The notes under the pieces: model-generated | Seen by the model: the letters and a program-made list of their open reading frames with translations, nothing else | Database searches by the model: none | What the model was told of the DNA's origin: nothing | Shown: in pieces, positions 7,508 through 16,815 of the stretch | How positions within the stretch are numbered: position 1 is the first letter of the stretch | Layout: every line of letters starts with the position of its first letter | NCBI RefSeq assembly: GCF_004331685.1 | Contig: NZ_SJSM01000004.1 | Location: 62,001 to 126,000, forward strand | DNA length: 64,000 bases | Reading direction: 5' to 3' | Source of the DNA: Pedobacter hiemivivus | GTDB lineage: Bacteria; Bacteroidota; Bacteroidia; Sphingobacteriales; Sphingobacteriaceae | Program-made: the position numbers and the translations under genes

Positions 7508-8557
7508 ATGAAAATTTTAACGCTTTTCCTGACCTCCCTATTTATTCAACTTGCCGCGTTTGCGCAAACTGACCTCGATATTAAAATTGAGCAACAACCC
7601 TTTGACTTTTCAGTTTTTTTTATAAAACAGAACGGACATCAGATAAAAAAACAAATTGTGCTGATCAATAGACCAGGCTATAATAAGGCCGACACTTCTA
7701 CTATAGAAGACTATGATTATCAGGGGGATATGACGCTTAGGATTCTATTTTCGGGTGGTCAGCGATCCAGCAGAACTACCTTTAAGACCAGTAAAGAAAA
7801 AAAAGTTAGCAATTGGCGATCAGATAACATCCCCGAGAGGCGCGTTTCCCTAAACGCGACCACTTTTCTTACGAATGGTAAACCTTCCTGGTTCATAAAT
7901 ACAGATGTAAATGCTAAAGGAGATACAGTATTGCGCTCGCTGGTAAAATTTAATTATGACAATAATCAACAGCTTTTAGAGCGAACTGAACAATTAAATG
8001 GTCAAATCAGTTTAAAGCGAAAGTACACCTATGAAAATGGTAATCTGAAAAACTTCGAAACAAAGGTAGCCGGGTCGTCGGGAGTAATCAGGCACGAATA
8101 CCTATACAATGAAGAAAAACTCCCTGTTAAAAAAACAGAGGTCCATACAGGCCCAATGGGATCCGCCACTTTTCGAACAACGAACTATACTTACCAGAAT
8201 AAACGTATGGCAATTGAGCGTTATTCGAATATAGATGGGGACAAGAAAGATGTTGAGATAAAGTACGTTTATGACCCGAAAGGAAGAATAAGCGGGTTCC
8301 GTGCCACGCGGGACACATTATTTCGCGATGTCATTTTCGAATACGTAGGGGATCGACTAAAGCAGATCAAGTCGAAAGGAAATACTACTATTGAATTTGG
8401 TCGCGAACTTCGGATCATCGCTCCTTATACCGGTAAACATGAGCTATTTACTTACAGCCGCGAGTTTGAGTATGATAAAAAAGACAATTTGATTCGCGAT
8501 ACTCAGTTCTTGAACGGGAATAAGATCATGCAGATGGACTACCAGCTTATATATTGA
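7508..8557 (+). CDS. Secreted protein with RHS/YD-like repeats
   Basis: About 349 residues from the ATG at 7508, which opens a clear signal peptide (MKILTLFLTSLFIQLAAFAQ). An ATG 24 bp upstream is in frame but precedes the signal and is less likely. From about residue 140 on there are repeated strand-turn units with Y.Y..G or YxYDxxGR patterns (KYTYENGNLKNFE, KYVYDPKGRISGFR, EFEYDKKDNLIRD), as in YD/RHS shells. It is short and lacks a toxin tip. It ends 29 bp before a convergent gene. Function unknown. Confidence 0.75.
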   Translation: MKILTLFLTSLFIQLAAFAQTDLDIKIEQQPFDFSVFFIKQNGHQIKKQIVLINRPGYNKADTSTIEDYDYQGDMTLRILFSGGQRSSRTTFKTSKEKKVSNWRSDNIPERRVSLNATTFLTNGKPSWFINTDVNAKGDTVLRSLVKFNYDNNQQLLERTEQLNGQISLKRKYTYENGNLKNFETKVAGSSGVIRHEYLYNEEKLPVKKTEVHTGPMGSATFRTTNYTYQNKRMAIERYSNIDGDKKDVEIKYVYDPKGRISGFRATRDTLFRDVIFEYVGDRLKQIKSKGNTTIEFGRELRIIAPYTGKHELFTYSREFEYDKKDNLIRDTQFLNGNKIMQMDYQLIY

Positions 8558-8586
8558 CTGGAGATTTAAACCTCCAGAATTTTTAT

Positions 8587-8982
8587 TTACTCCACTTCTA
8601 TTTCTTCTTGGACTTCTTCACTTCTGTTCAGTATCAACAGATCAAAAATACCCAACAACACTATCCATATCACGAAGGGACCCGCAAGCGAAATGAGTCT
8701 ACTATCGTGGGTTACTACAATAACGATAATCACAAAAGCAAGAACTAAAGAAGCCACCCCTACGATGTATTTTGTGACAGTGCTGACAAGTGCATTCCTA
8801 AATTCATTAACCGTATTATATATCATGAGGCCCAAATAACCGATAATAGACAAATTAATAAATACATCTAGGGTTTCTAGTCCTTTGCCAAACATTCTGC
8901 CCGAATCCAGTAGTGCGCCGGCAATGAAAATAATACGTGTGATCAACCAGAAATAATAGGTTTGATGATAAAAGCGTTTCAT
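8587..8982 (-). CDS. Small four-helix integral membrane protein
   Basis: 131 residues from the ATG at 8982 (MKRFYHQTYYFW). The open frame reaches further upstream but that part is low-complexity and looks non-coding. Four hydrophobic helices are predicted: LITRIIFIAGALL, FINLSIIGYLGLMIY, YIVGVASLVLAFVIIVIVV and LAGPFVIWIVLLGIFDLLIL. The C-terminal tail is acidic (RSEEVQEEIEVE). No family recognised. Confidence 0.65.
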   Translation of the reverse strand: MKRFYHQTYYFWLITRIIFIAGALLDSGRMFGKGLETLDVFINLSIIGYLGLMIYNTVNEFRNALVSTVTKYIVGVASLVLAFVIIVIVVTHDSRLISLAGPFVIWIVLLGIFDLLILNRSEEVQEEIEVE

Positions 8983-9110
8983 AAAATGTGATTTCGAATA
9001 AAAATATAATTTTTTTTTGATTATCACATTTTCTACAATCGAAACTATAATTTCGGTATGCCATCCAAGTACTATAGACGTGCAAGTTTTGCCTCTCCCC
9101 CGTAAAAGTA

Positions 9111-9144
9111 AAAAGGCCATTAATCATACGATTAATAGCCTTTT
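9111..9144 (-). terminator. Terminator of tRNA-Lys copy 2
   Basis: AAAAGGCCATTAATC / GATTAATAGCCTTTT stem with one mismatch, 4-nt loop and T-run on the minus strand, 24 nt after the tRNA. Confidence 0.75.
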
Positions 9145-9167
9145 GTACATTTTGATTTTGAATCTTG

Positions 9168-9240
9168 TGATCCCTCTGGGATTCGAACCCAGGACCACTA
9201 CATTAAAAGTGTAATGCTCTACCAGCTGAGCTAAGGAATC
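9168..9240 (-). tRNA. tRNA-Lys (anticodon UUU), copy 2
   Basis: 73-nt cloverleaf identical to copy 1 except at the last acceptor pair, where G-C is replaced by T-A (GATTCCT with AGGGATC). That compensatory change keeps the helix, so the gene is likely still functional. No CCA is encoded. Confidence 0.97.
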
Positions 9241-9366
9241 ATTTCCTTGTTTGAAGGAGTGCAAAAGTATAAAATTTATGATGATTTCATACCTTAAAGA
9301 AGGCTTAATTTCACTTTAATTCGGTCATTCCATTTAAACTGCTGATTTATAGAATGAAAGATTTTA
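9241..9366 (-). repeat. tRNA-Lys 5'-flank repeat, copy 2
   Basis: Same upstream block as 3509-3634 and 34406-34530. It includes a TACTTTTG box on the minus strand at 9269-9262; no clear -33 element is seen. Confidence 0.8.
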
Positions 9367-9379
9367 GTTCTAAAAATAA

Positions 9380-9425
9380 TTGCGCAATTAAATAGTTGCA
9401 CATATATTTGCAATCATATGATTGC
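9380..9425 (+). promoter_or_regulatory. Promoter with palindromic operator
   Basis: TTG at 9380-9382 and TATATTTG at 9403-9410 are 20 bp apart, a good Bacteroidota promoter. A perfect 16-bp palindrome GCAATCATATGATTGC (9410-9425) lies exactly where transcription should begin, as an operator would. It precedes the alpha/beta hydrolase at 9490. Confidence 0.6.
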
Positions 9426-9489
9426 GTAATGTAAAGATGCGTAAAGGTATCCTAATGAAATGCAGTTGATTAAACCTAAAACCAATAAA

Positions 9490-10389
9490 ATGAAAAGGAC
9501 AATCGTATACCCTATTTTAGCGTTTCTAATATTATCATCCTGCAACAATGTAAACCAATCAAAAGGAAACAATAATCAAGCTATGGCAACTGCAAATGAC
9601 ACCTTGATCGCCAAAAATGGCTATTCAGAAGTCAATGGAATTAAAATGTATTATGAAATTTATGGACAAGGTGAGCCACTTGTTTTGCTTCACGGTGGCG
9701 GCTCTACCATTCAAACAACATTTGGAAGAGTCATTCCAATGCTTGCTAAACACAGAAAAGTAATAGCTGTTGAGTTGCAAGCTCATGGGAGAACTAACGA
9801 TAGGGCACAGGATGCGACATTTGAGCAAGACGCAGATGATGTTGCGAGACTTTTAAAGCATTTGAACATTGATAAAGCAGATTTTTTTGGTTTCAGTAAC
9901 GGTGGAACAACTTGTGTTCAAATTGCCATTCGTCACCCTGAAATTGTCAATAAAATAATTTTAGGGTCTGCACTTTGCAAACGCAATGGCATGCCTTTTC
10001 AGTTTTGGGACTTTATGAAATAAGCAAAGTTATCTAATATGCCTGAAGAGCTAAAAGAAGCTTATTTACAAGTTTCGCCAAACCCAGCCGGCTTGCAGGC
10101 GATGCACGATAAGGACGCAAAAAGGATGGTTAATTTTAAAGATATACCAGACGAACAGATCAAATCCATAAAAGCCCCTACCCTAATCATTATAGCCGAC
10201 CAAGATGTTGTACAACCCGAGCACGCTATCGAAATGCATAGACAAATTGCTAACTCGGAATTGGCAATAATCCCAGGTGTACACGGTGAGTATATTGAGG
10301 AAATAACTACATTAAAATCTAATTCTAAAGAAGCACACTTTGTTATTCCTATGCTTGAAAGTTTCCTAGACAAAGGAAGAACAAAATAG
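9490..10389 (+). pseudogene. Alpha/beta hydrolase lipoprotein broken by in-frame TAA
   Basis: The frame runs from an ATG at 9490 (lipoprotein signal, lipobox LSSC) to 10389 with a single TAA at 10021-10023, codon 178. The frame is kept across it: AKLSNMPEELKEAY follows directly and completes a normal alpha/beta hydrolase. The oxyanion HGGG and nucleophile elbow GFSNGG (Ser about 130) lie before the stop; the catalytic Asp (IADQDVV) and His (GVHGE) lie after it. A point mutation, readthrough or a sequencing error would explain this. A separate start at 10039 could make only the C-terminal half, which cannot be active alone. Confidence 0.8.
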
Positions 10390-10395
10390 CTTTTT

Positions 10396-10896
10396 CTACA
10401 GCTTCCTCCATTTTCGTATTCTTCCCCTCGCGTTGTTATATGGTGAGGAAGTGTTAAACTGTATCATCCTTCCTCTTGTCCATTTGTCATACCAAGCAAC
10501 TTCATAAAGTTCATTATTTGTTGTCTTATCTATGATTGACAAAATATCCTTTACAGTCTGGTCTAACTTTTCAAGCAGAACAGCGTAATCATCATCCTCA
10601 TAATCGTTATAAAATTTTTGGGCAAGCTTACCGAGTTCATTCCATTTATATCCAGTATCCGGAAAATCCACATCTTCATTATTATCCCTCATTCGATTCC
10701 ATTTCAGGACCAATTGTCCCCAACCGATCAGGTAAGCAACAAGATTATTAACACTCATTAATGTGCCTTTTGAATGTCCTTCCAGATTTTTACCCAGCGT
10801 CAATTCATGTGGGATCTCTGATAATTCTTTTTTAAGCTTTCCATAATTGGTATGAATTGCCTGCTGTAATTCTTCTTTGTTTGTCGGAACAGCCAT
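10396..10896 (-). CDS. ClbS/DfsB family four-helix protein
   Basis: 166 residues. It shows the ClbS/DfsB (DinB-like) pattern: MAVPTNKEELQQAI at the start, LVAYLIGWGQLVLKW in helix 2, and the C-terminal NTSSPYNNARGRIRKWRK signature. ClbS deactivates colibactin; most relatives have no known role. A C-terminal fragment of a second copy of this family lies at 18589-18636. It is convergent with the broken hydrolase, 6 bp away. Confidence 0.9.
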   Translation of the reverse strand: MAVPTNKEELQQAIHTNYGKLKKELSEIPHELTLGKNLEGHSKGTLMSVNNLVAYLIGWGQLVLKWNRMRDNNEDVDFPDTGYKWNELGKLAQKFYNDYEDDDYAVLLEKLDQTVKDILSIIDKTTNNELYEVAWYDKWTRGRMIQFNTSSPYNNARGRIRKWRKL

Positions 10897-11024
10897 TTAT
10901 ACTACTTTAAATCTGATTAACAAATTTAACTATTTTCGTTTGACAGAATTACAGGAAATTTTATCCAGAATTTCAGGTGCAATTCTGCCCAGGCCGTAGC
11001 ATGAGCAGAATTACGTTCCTCAGA

Positions 11025-12026
11025 TCAGTGGTTGACCATCTTCATTGCTCCTTCGCTGTAGCGCTCGCCAACTATAGGATATCGCTTGATCAACTCATTA
11101 ACCGATGTAAGATCGGCAGCTGTCAGGTTAACTTCGATTGCAGCTACATTCTCTTCCAGATAGTTTCTTTTCTTGGTACCTGGGATAGGTATAATGTCCT
11201 CGCCCTGCGCCAATACCCATGCCAGGGCAAGCTGAGCTGGTGTGCAACCTATTGTGGCTGCCAAGGCAGCAAACCCTGTTATAAGCTTGCTATTGTTAGC
11301 GATATTTTCCTGCTGGTAACGAGGCAAGGTTCTTCTGAAATCGTCGCTGGCAAACGTATCCACATTAAGCGTATTGGTAACCAGACCCCTCGCCAAAGGA
11401 GAATAAGGCACAAGTGAAATGCCAAGCTCACGCGTGGTCTGTAACATCTCGTTTTCTACGTCCCTTGTAAGTAGTGAGTACTCACTCTGCAGCGCAGCAA
11501 TCGGATGCACGGCATGCGCCTTCCGTAAAGAAGCAGCAGAAGCCTCACTAAGTCCAAGGTAGCGCACCTTTCCCTCTTTTACCAGATTGGCCATTGCACC
11601 AACGGTTTCCTCGATCGGGATATTGGGGTCAACCCGATGGGCATAGTAAAGGTCAATGGTGTCGATCTTCAGGCGCTTCAAGCTCTGTTCGACCGCAATC
11701 TTAATCCAGGCAGGAGAACCATCAAAGTAGGTTCCTGTAGCACTACTGGGGCCGGCAATGCCATCCTTAAAACGGAATCCGAATTTCGTTGCGATGAATA
11801 TCTTATCACGGTTTGGTACGAGTACCTTGGAAATAAGTTCTTCATTGGCACCGTTGCCGTACATGTCTGCCGTGTCCCAAAAGTTGATGCCGAGGTCGAG
11901 GGCTTTCTCCAGTGTAGCCAGACTTTCTTTGTCATCTGTAGGGCCATAGGCGAAGCTCATGCCCATGCAGCCCAAGCCAAGCGCAGATAGCTGCTCCTCT
12001 GTTGTTCCGAGTTTTCTGTATTTCAT
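11025..12026 (-). CDS. Aldo/keto reductase
   Basis: 333 residues from the ATG at 12026 ([23 protein letters not shown]). The frame is open further upstream, but that segment has no family similarity. The AKR catalytic tetrad is visible: Asp in FWDTAD, Tyr in DMYG, Lys in ATKFGF and His in YYAHRVDP. It is of the AKR13/YajO-type with an NADPH-binding C-terminus ([15 protein letters not shown]). The sequence is noticeably GC-richer than neighbours. The AraC gene sits directly upstream on the same strand and probably controls it. Confidence 0.92.
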   Translation of the reverse strand: MKYRKLGTTEEQLSALGLGCMGMSFAYGPTDDKESLATLEKALDLGINFWDTADMYGNGANEELISKVLVPNRDKIFIATKFGFRFKDGIAGPSSATGTYFDGSPAWIKIAVEQSLKRLKIDTIDLYYAHRVDPNIPIEETVGAMANLVKEGKVRYLGLSEASAASLRKAHAVHPIAALQSEYSLLTRDVENEMLQTTRELGISLVPYSPLARGLVTNTLNVDTFASDDFRRTLPRYQQENIANNSKLITGFAALAATIGCTPAQLALAWVLAQGEDIIPIPGTKKRNYLEENVAAIEVNLTAADLTSVNELIKRYPIVGERYSEGAMKMVNH

Positions 12027-12115
12027 TGTTATCAAATTTTGTTCCCACAAAGGTAGAATGGCAGCAGAATTCCGACTTATAACCATCAAACAGATTGTTA
12101 TAATATTCAAACAAA

Positions 12116-13012
12116 CTATCGCAACTGTGTGGGTGCCAAACCGGCGTGTTTTTTAAAGAAAATAGTAAAATAGGAAGGGTATTCAAAGCCCAGGCTGTAG
12201 GCAATATCAGCTATGTTCCAGTCGGTATGTTGCAATAAGGCCTTAGCCTCTTTAGTGATTCGGGCAGCGATATGAGCGGTTGTGGTCTTACCGGTCACTT
12301 CCTTTACCGAGCGGTTGAGATGATTGATGTGTACGGATAAAGCAGTGGCATAATCTGCGGGATTTTTCAATTTAAGTATGAGTGCAGGGGAATCAATGGG
12401 AAACTGCCTTTCCAGTAATTCAAGAAATAAAGCGGAAACCCTGGAAGAGGCTTTGGCATAGGTATGAAAATTTGTGGCTGGATTATTTTTCATAGCCTCA
12501 TGAATAAGCAGGTGCAGATAACTGCGCAGTACATCGTATTTATGTGGATAGGTTGAACACATCTCCGACTGCATCTTCAGGAATATAGTCGAAAGTTCGT
12601 TCAATTGAGCTTCATCCGGAAAGAATATCGGATTACAGCCGATCTTAAACAAAGGTGAATCCCGAAGGTTGTTGACCCGCTCGCTATGCTGGATAAAATC
12701 TTCGGTGAAAAGGCAATACCAGCCCGACTGCTGATCGGACTCTGCCTCCCAGGAATAAGGCACTACAGGATTGGAAAAGAGCAGTGCCGGTCGATCAATC
12801 TGTATCCACTTGTCTGCATAATAAATCTTGCCCTTACCAATGATCAAGGAAACCTTGTAAAAATCCCGACGGCTGTACGGACTAACCACAGCGCAGCTTT
12901 CTCTGGTGAAAACATTAATATGCCCAATGCCCGCATTATTGAGCGGAACATCTGTTGGCGCATGGCTTGGCAGCCTGTTATAAAAATCACTAACGCTCTC
13001 CGCTTGTTTCAT
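12116..13012 (-). CDS. AraC family transcriptional regulator
   Basis: 298 residues. The N-terminal cupin-like sensing half ([27 protein letters not shown]) is followed by two helix-turn-helix units at about 200-298 ([24 protein letters not shown] and [34 protein letters not shown]). The start ATG at 13012 gives a normal length. It lies 89 bp upstream of the aldo/keto reductase, a common pairing. Confidence 0.93.
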   Translation of the reverse strand: MKQAESVSDFYNRLPSHAPTDVPLNNAGIGHINVFTRESCAVVSPYSRRDFYKVSLIIGKGKIYYADKWIQIDRPALLFSNPVVPYSWEAESDQQSGWYCLFTEDFIQHSERVNNLRDSPLFKIGCNPIFFPDEAQLNELSTIFLKMQSEMCSTYPHKYDVLRSYLHLLIHEAMKNNPATNFHTYAKASSRVSALFLELLERQFPIDSPALILKLKNPADYATALSVHINHLNRSVKEVTGKTTTAHIAARITKEAKALLQHTDWNIADIAYSLGFEYPSYFTIFFKKHAGLAPTQLR

Positions 13013-13044
13013 TCTGTAAATTTATAAAAATCAAACAAATTTGC

Positions 13045-13061
13045 ATTCGAACCCAGGACCA
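13045..13061 (-). repeat. 17-bp tRNA-Lys T-arm fragment
   Basis: ATTCGAACCCAGGACCA is identical to the T-arm of the intact tRNA-Lys genes (on the minus strand TGGTCCTGGGTTCGAAT). No other tRNA part is nearby, so it is a relic. Confidence 0.5.
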
Positions 13062-13079
13062 AAAAAAATCATAAAATTA

Positions 13080-15107
13080 TTAGCGTTGTTGAAATTCAGG
13101 AGAGCCAATGATGATACCTGCCGCCAATGCTTGCATCGCAGTGCGCTTAGTTCGGAACATTTCATAATTTTTTTTCTGTTTCTCCACTGTTTCTGCAACT
13201 TTAGACTTGCTGTCTGATGTAGCACTCATAAACATCATATCACCTGATGCCCCCACTTCTGGCTTTTCCGATACCGCTGTCGACACTGTTTTATCCTGTC
13301 GAACGATATTATTTGCTTTAACCAGGAAGCTCGGATCATTTAATAGATCAACCAGTTTTTTATTCGTTTGATCTAACTTTTTCTCAGGCAATAACAACTT
13401 ACTATAGGTGTTAATAATAGCTTCTGCATTTTCCTGAGCTTGTTGTTTCGCAGTAATTTTATTGAGATTCACTTTAACTCCAGAGACTTGCCCGGAAGCT
13501 AAGGCCAAACTGAAATCCATCCTGTTTAGCAGTGAACCCGTATTGATCCAGTATTTACCACGATCAGGAAAACCTGTTGGCGCCTGATAATAGTAAATCT
13601 TTTGTCCCATCCTGGAAATCCAGCTAAATAGCGGATAAGGATCTTTAACATCAGCGTTTAAACCACGCACCGAACTTATCGCAAGTTCAAAAGGTGATTT
13701 TGTTTTGCTAAACAGGGTCTTTTTATCCCAGAACTCGCGGGAAGTTACCAATGTGATCAATACTTGCTTCATATCGCCATCATGATCAGTAAATGACTTC
13801 GCCATTCTATCAATGAGGCTTTGCACCGGGGCATCGCTAACAAAACGGACAGCGAGCTTACGCGAAATGAATTTCGCCGTAGCGGGCTGATGTGCTAGCA
13901 TATCCAATAGTGTCACTCCCTCCTGATAAGCCGCTGCAGGATCAGAGCCGGCCGGAAAACGATGACCTAGCACCACTTTTTCACCTTGGTCATGGCGATT
14001 TGGTGTAAATAGGAAGTCGCCTTCACGAACATAACCTTTCTGTGCCAGGTTATTTTCACCAATCTTAGCAACTAAGCCTTTCATCGCACTTCCATATGCA
14101 TTGTCACTAATCGGGTAAACGGTCCAGCCAGTCAGTACACGGGCTGCCTGGGTCACATCCTGTTGCGTATAGCCTCCCTCTACCCCAAGGGTATGTAGTT
14201 CCATCACTTCACGAGCGTAGTTTTCATTCAAACCATTTACATTCGCAGGCTTGGTAAGGGTTTTTACTTTATTGGGCACAGTAGTATCATTATTACCTCC
14301 CATCATCATCATATCGGCACCTTCATTGGCAGCAACTGGTTTGGCCTTAGGCTTAGGTAGATTTGTTGCTGGTGGTCCAACACTGGTAAAGTTATCCAGG
14401 TAATACAACATTGCTGGCGACTGTGCAGAGGCCAAAAGCAATTGACCAAATTTACCCAAAACATTGGGTCGAATCACATCTCTTTCATACGCGGGAATGA
14501 ATTGGGCGCATTCCCCTTTAAAAAAGGAAACATTAAAATGGTTAAACCAGAAGTCGGTCATCACCTCCTGTAATTGGTTTCGCGTATAGGCCGCCCGAAG
14601 TATTTTCTGATTAATAAACTGTTTATAAAGATCCTGATCGGACTTAAAGCCTTTCTTATCCATATACGCCCGCAACTGCAAGTTGAATGCTTTTTTGTCT
14701 ACTGCTTTATTTACCGAATCCTTACTGATTACAGAATCTTTGATCGCCATCGACCGGATTACAAATCCGGGTGGATACTGACTACATACCTCCGCATTAC
14801 TCAGTTTAAGGCCGTCATATACGCTCAAGCGTTTGTTTAAAGAATCATCTGGCAAATCCGCATTGAGCTGCTGGTTGAACCAATTCTCCAACCCTATTTT
14901 CATAACGGAGTCAACTTGTCCAGGCGTTGCACCATAAGAAAATCTGCTCAACAAATGTTCGGCAGCCTGCCGTTCCGTTAGACCTGCCCGTTTATAGGGG
15001 AATTTATATATGCTAACAGATCCTGGATTGATCAGGAAGGAAGATAAAAGATATAAACTCCCTGTCAGCAGGGTAAAAAAACAGCAAATCTTCAGTATTT
15101 TTTTCAT
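13080..15107 (-). CDS. DUF1800 family exported protein
   Basis: 675 residues with an N-terminal signal/anchor (MKKILKICCFFTLLTGSLYLLSSF). DUF1800 features are present: ERQAAEHLLSRFSYGATPGQ near 45-65, LQEVMTDFWFNHFNV near 180, and NENYAREVMELHTLGVEGGYTQQDV near 300. DUF1800 genes are usually beside a DUF1501 gene, but none is seen here. The VOC gene is 2 bp upstream on the same strand. The tRNA T-arm fragment lies 18 bp past the stop. Confidence 0.92.
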   Translation of the reverse strand: MKKILKICCFFTLLTGSLYLLSSFLINPGSVSIYKFPYKRAGLTERQAAEHLLSRFSYGATPGQVDSVMKIGLENWFNQQLNADLPDDSLNKRLSVYDGLKLSNAEVCSQYPPGFVIRSMAIKDSVISKDSVNKAVDKKAFNLQLRAYMDKKGFKSDQDLYKQFINQKILRAAYTRNQLQEVMTDFWFNHFNVSFFKGECAQFIPAYERDVIRPNVLGKFGQLLLASAQSPAMLYYLDNFTSVGPPATNLPKPKAKPVAANEGADMMMMGGNNDTTVPNKVKTLTKPANVNGLNENYAREVMELHTLGVEGGYTQQDVTQAARVLTGWTVYPISDNAYGSAMKGLVAKIGENNLAQKGYVREGDFLFTPNRHDQGEKVVLGHRFPAGSDPAAAYQEGVTLLDMLAHQPATAKFISRKLAVRFVSDAPVQSLIDRMAKSFTDHDGDMKQVLITLVTSREFWDKKTLFSKTKSPFELAISSVRGLNADVKDPYPLFSWISRMGQKIYYYQAPTGFPDRGKYWINTGSLLNRMDFSLALASGQVSGVKVNLNKITAKQQAQENAEAIINTYSKLLLPEKKLDQTNKKLVDLLNDPSFLVKANNIVRQDKTVSTAVSEKPEVGASGDMMFMSATSDSKSKVAETVEKQKKNYEMFRTKRTAMQALAAGIIIGSPEFQQR

Positions 15108-15109
15108 TT

Positions 15110-15490
15110 TTAAATTGTTTCTACTATCGAAAGAATATTACCTGCTGGATCTTTAAACCAAGCAATGACAGGTCCCTGGCCGCGAAGAATTCCTTTCTCA
15201 TCCGTTTTAAGATGCTCATCATCATAGTGTTCAAAATGAACACCTTTTTCTTCGAGTTCTGTAACTGCATTTTCTACATATTGAACAGGGAAATTGAGTA
15301 CAGTGAATGTTGCAGCCTGATGGTTGGGCTTAGGGTAAACCATTACCGGAGATGATCCATCAATATGCAGTTCCAAAATTCCCATTGGATTGTCTTTAAC
15401 TTCGAGTCCAAGTATTGATCCGTAAAATTTTTTTGCTTTTTCCAGATTATCCACTGAAAATGAACTGAATGCTTTTGATTTCTTAAACAT
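15110..15490 (-). CDS. VOC (glyoxalase/bleomycin-resistance) family protein
   Basis: 126 residues, the length of a single VOC module with two beta-alpha-beta-beta-beta halves. Recognisable are FSSFSVDNLEKAKKFYGSILGL at the start, ELHIDG, and GPVIAWFKDPAGNILSIVE at the end. It ends 2 bp before the DUF1800 start codon, so they may be co-transcribed although unrelated. Substrate unknown. Confidence 0.9.
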   Translation of the reverse strand: MFKKSKAFSSFSVDNLEKAKKFYGSILGLEVKDNPMGILELHIDGSSPVMVYPKPNHQAATFTVLNFPVQYVENAVTELEEKGVHFEHYDDEHLKTDEKGILRGQGPVIAWFKDPAGNILSIVETI

Positions 15491-15626
15491 AGCTTGTTGT
15501 TTTAATCTTAAATACTACAAGTCAGGACGCATAAAGTTTTAAATCCCCCCTTAAGCTTAAATAGATTTTATCTTAAGGAAGTAAAAAGCCATTTGTCAAT
15601 ACAAACCTGCAATTGGTCAAATCATT

Positions 15627-15658
15627 TTGAGTCGCACTTGCGAATTCCCTACTTTTGT
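15627..15658 (+). promoter_or_regulatory. Promoter of LytS/LytR-type operon
   Basis: TTTG at 15627-15630 and TACTTTTG at 15651-15658 with a 20-bp spacer match the Bacteroidota consensus. A leader of about 90 nt follows, with a GTCCGAA/TTCGGAC inverted repeat at about 15697-15742. Confidence 0.7.
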
Positions 15659-15753
15659 GGAAAAAAAAACCAAATACTTTTACCTTCTATTTCAAACTGT
15701 CCGAACGGAACGGCTCTCTATGAACTGTTGTCTTTCGGACTTCTATCTTATAT

Positions 15754-16815
15754 ATGAAAAAGACTCTACTCAATAAACACTGGCTTTTTATCTGCTTTTA
15801 CTGGTTACTCCTGGGTATATCCATTTGGGCGCAAATGATAAAAGATTTTCAGCTTGTACCCGCAATTTTGCAGTCGCTCGCATTTGTAACAGCAGCCATT
15901 GTTGTGGCCCATACAGTTAGTGACGTTATACTTCCAAATGCCCTCGTTAATGGAAAAATGAAGTTATTTGTAGGCCAAAGCCTTTTAATGACTTTGCTTT
16001 TAGCTTTTGTCTTAACAGTCATCCCATTGTGGTTTTATAAACATTATGTAATGGGGACTGCTTTCGATACTCCCGAAAGAATGGAAGCCTATGGTGAATC
16101 CCTACTCAGGTTTTACAGCAACCTTCCCTCTGCAATTCTAATCAATGCTACAGCCTGCGGTCTGCGATTTTACCAGGAACATAGCCTCATGGAGAAAAAT
16201 CATGAGGAATTACTAAAGGTACATCTGGAAGCACAACTCAGGATTTTACAGGACCAGATCAATCCGCATCTGATGTTTAACGTACTGAATCACATTCATA
16301 TCCTTATGCAGAAAGACATTGACCGCGCTTCTGTATTATTAATCCGTTTTTCAGATATTCTCCGGTATCAGTTGTATGAGTGCAACCGTGAATTTGTGAC
16401 ATTGGAAAAGGAACTGAAATACTTGAAAGATTTGGTTGCAATAGAACAAATCAGATGGGCAGATGAACTTGAAGTGAAATATAGCTGGACCATTCAGAAT
16501 GGCAAAAGTGAAATTTCTCCATTATTGCTGGTACCCTTCATAGAAAATGCATTTAAACATGTATCCCGTTTACCTACAGAAAAGGGCTATGTACATTTGA
16601 TATTAAAACAATCAGGCGACATGCTGGAACTGAACGTTGAAAATTCCAATTCGGCACAACAGCCACGCAAACAAGACAGTGGAGGATTAGGCTTAACCAA
16701 CGTTCAAAAAAGACTGGAAATTCTATACCCGGACAAACACGAACTAAATATTGAAAAAACAGAATCAAGCTATAAGGTACATTTGCGCTTAGAATTAAAT
16801 CCATCAAACTCATGA
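15754..16815 (+). CDS. LytS/YehU-type sensor histidine kinase
   Basis: 353 residues. Four membrane helices at about 10-30, 38-60, 75-95 and 125-145 are followed by the His_kinase domain: LRILQDQINPHLMFNVLNHIHILM with the phospho-accepting His in NPHLMFN, and a HATPase part (PLLLVPFIENAFKHVSR, GGLGLTNVQKRLEILYP). It overlaps the response-regulator gene by 4 bp (ATGA), so the pair is translated together. The stimulus is unknown. Confidence 0.93.
   Translation: MKKTLLNKHWLFICFYWLLLGISIWAQMIKDFQLVPAILQSLAFVTAAIVVAHTVSDVILPNALVNGKMKLFVGQSLLMTLLLAFVLTVIPLWFYKHYVMGTAFDTPERMEAYGESLLRFYSNLPSAILINATACGLRFYQEHSLMEKNHEELLKVHLEAQLRILQDQINPHLMFNVLNHIHILMQKDIDRASVLLIRFSDILRYQLYECNREFVTLEKELKYLKDLVAIEQIRWADELEVKYSWTIQNGKSEISPLLLVPFIENAFKHVSRLPTEKGYVHLILKQSGDMLELNVENSNSAQQPRKQDSGGLGLTNVQKRLEILYPDKHELNIEKTESSYKVHLRLELNPSNS

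Noticed and set aside
8983..9127. Open frame extending the small membrane-protein gene upstream
   Set aside because: The added residues are biased and unlike a protein start; the ATG at 8982 directly precedes the first charged and hydrophobic segment.
12027..12110. Longer start for the aldo/keto reductase
   Set aside because: The 28 extra residues have no family similarity; the ATG at 12026 begins the conserved MKYRKLGTT.
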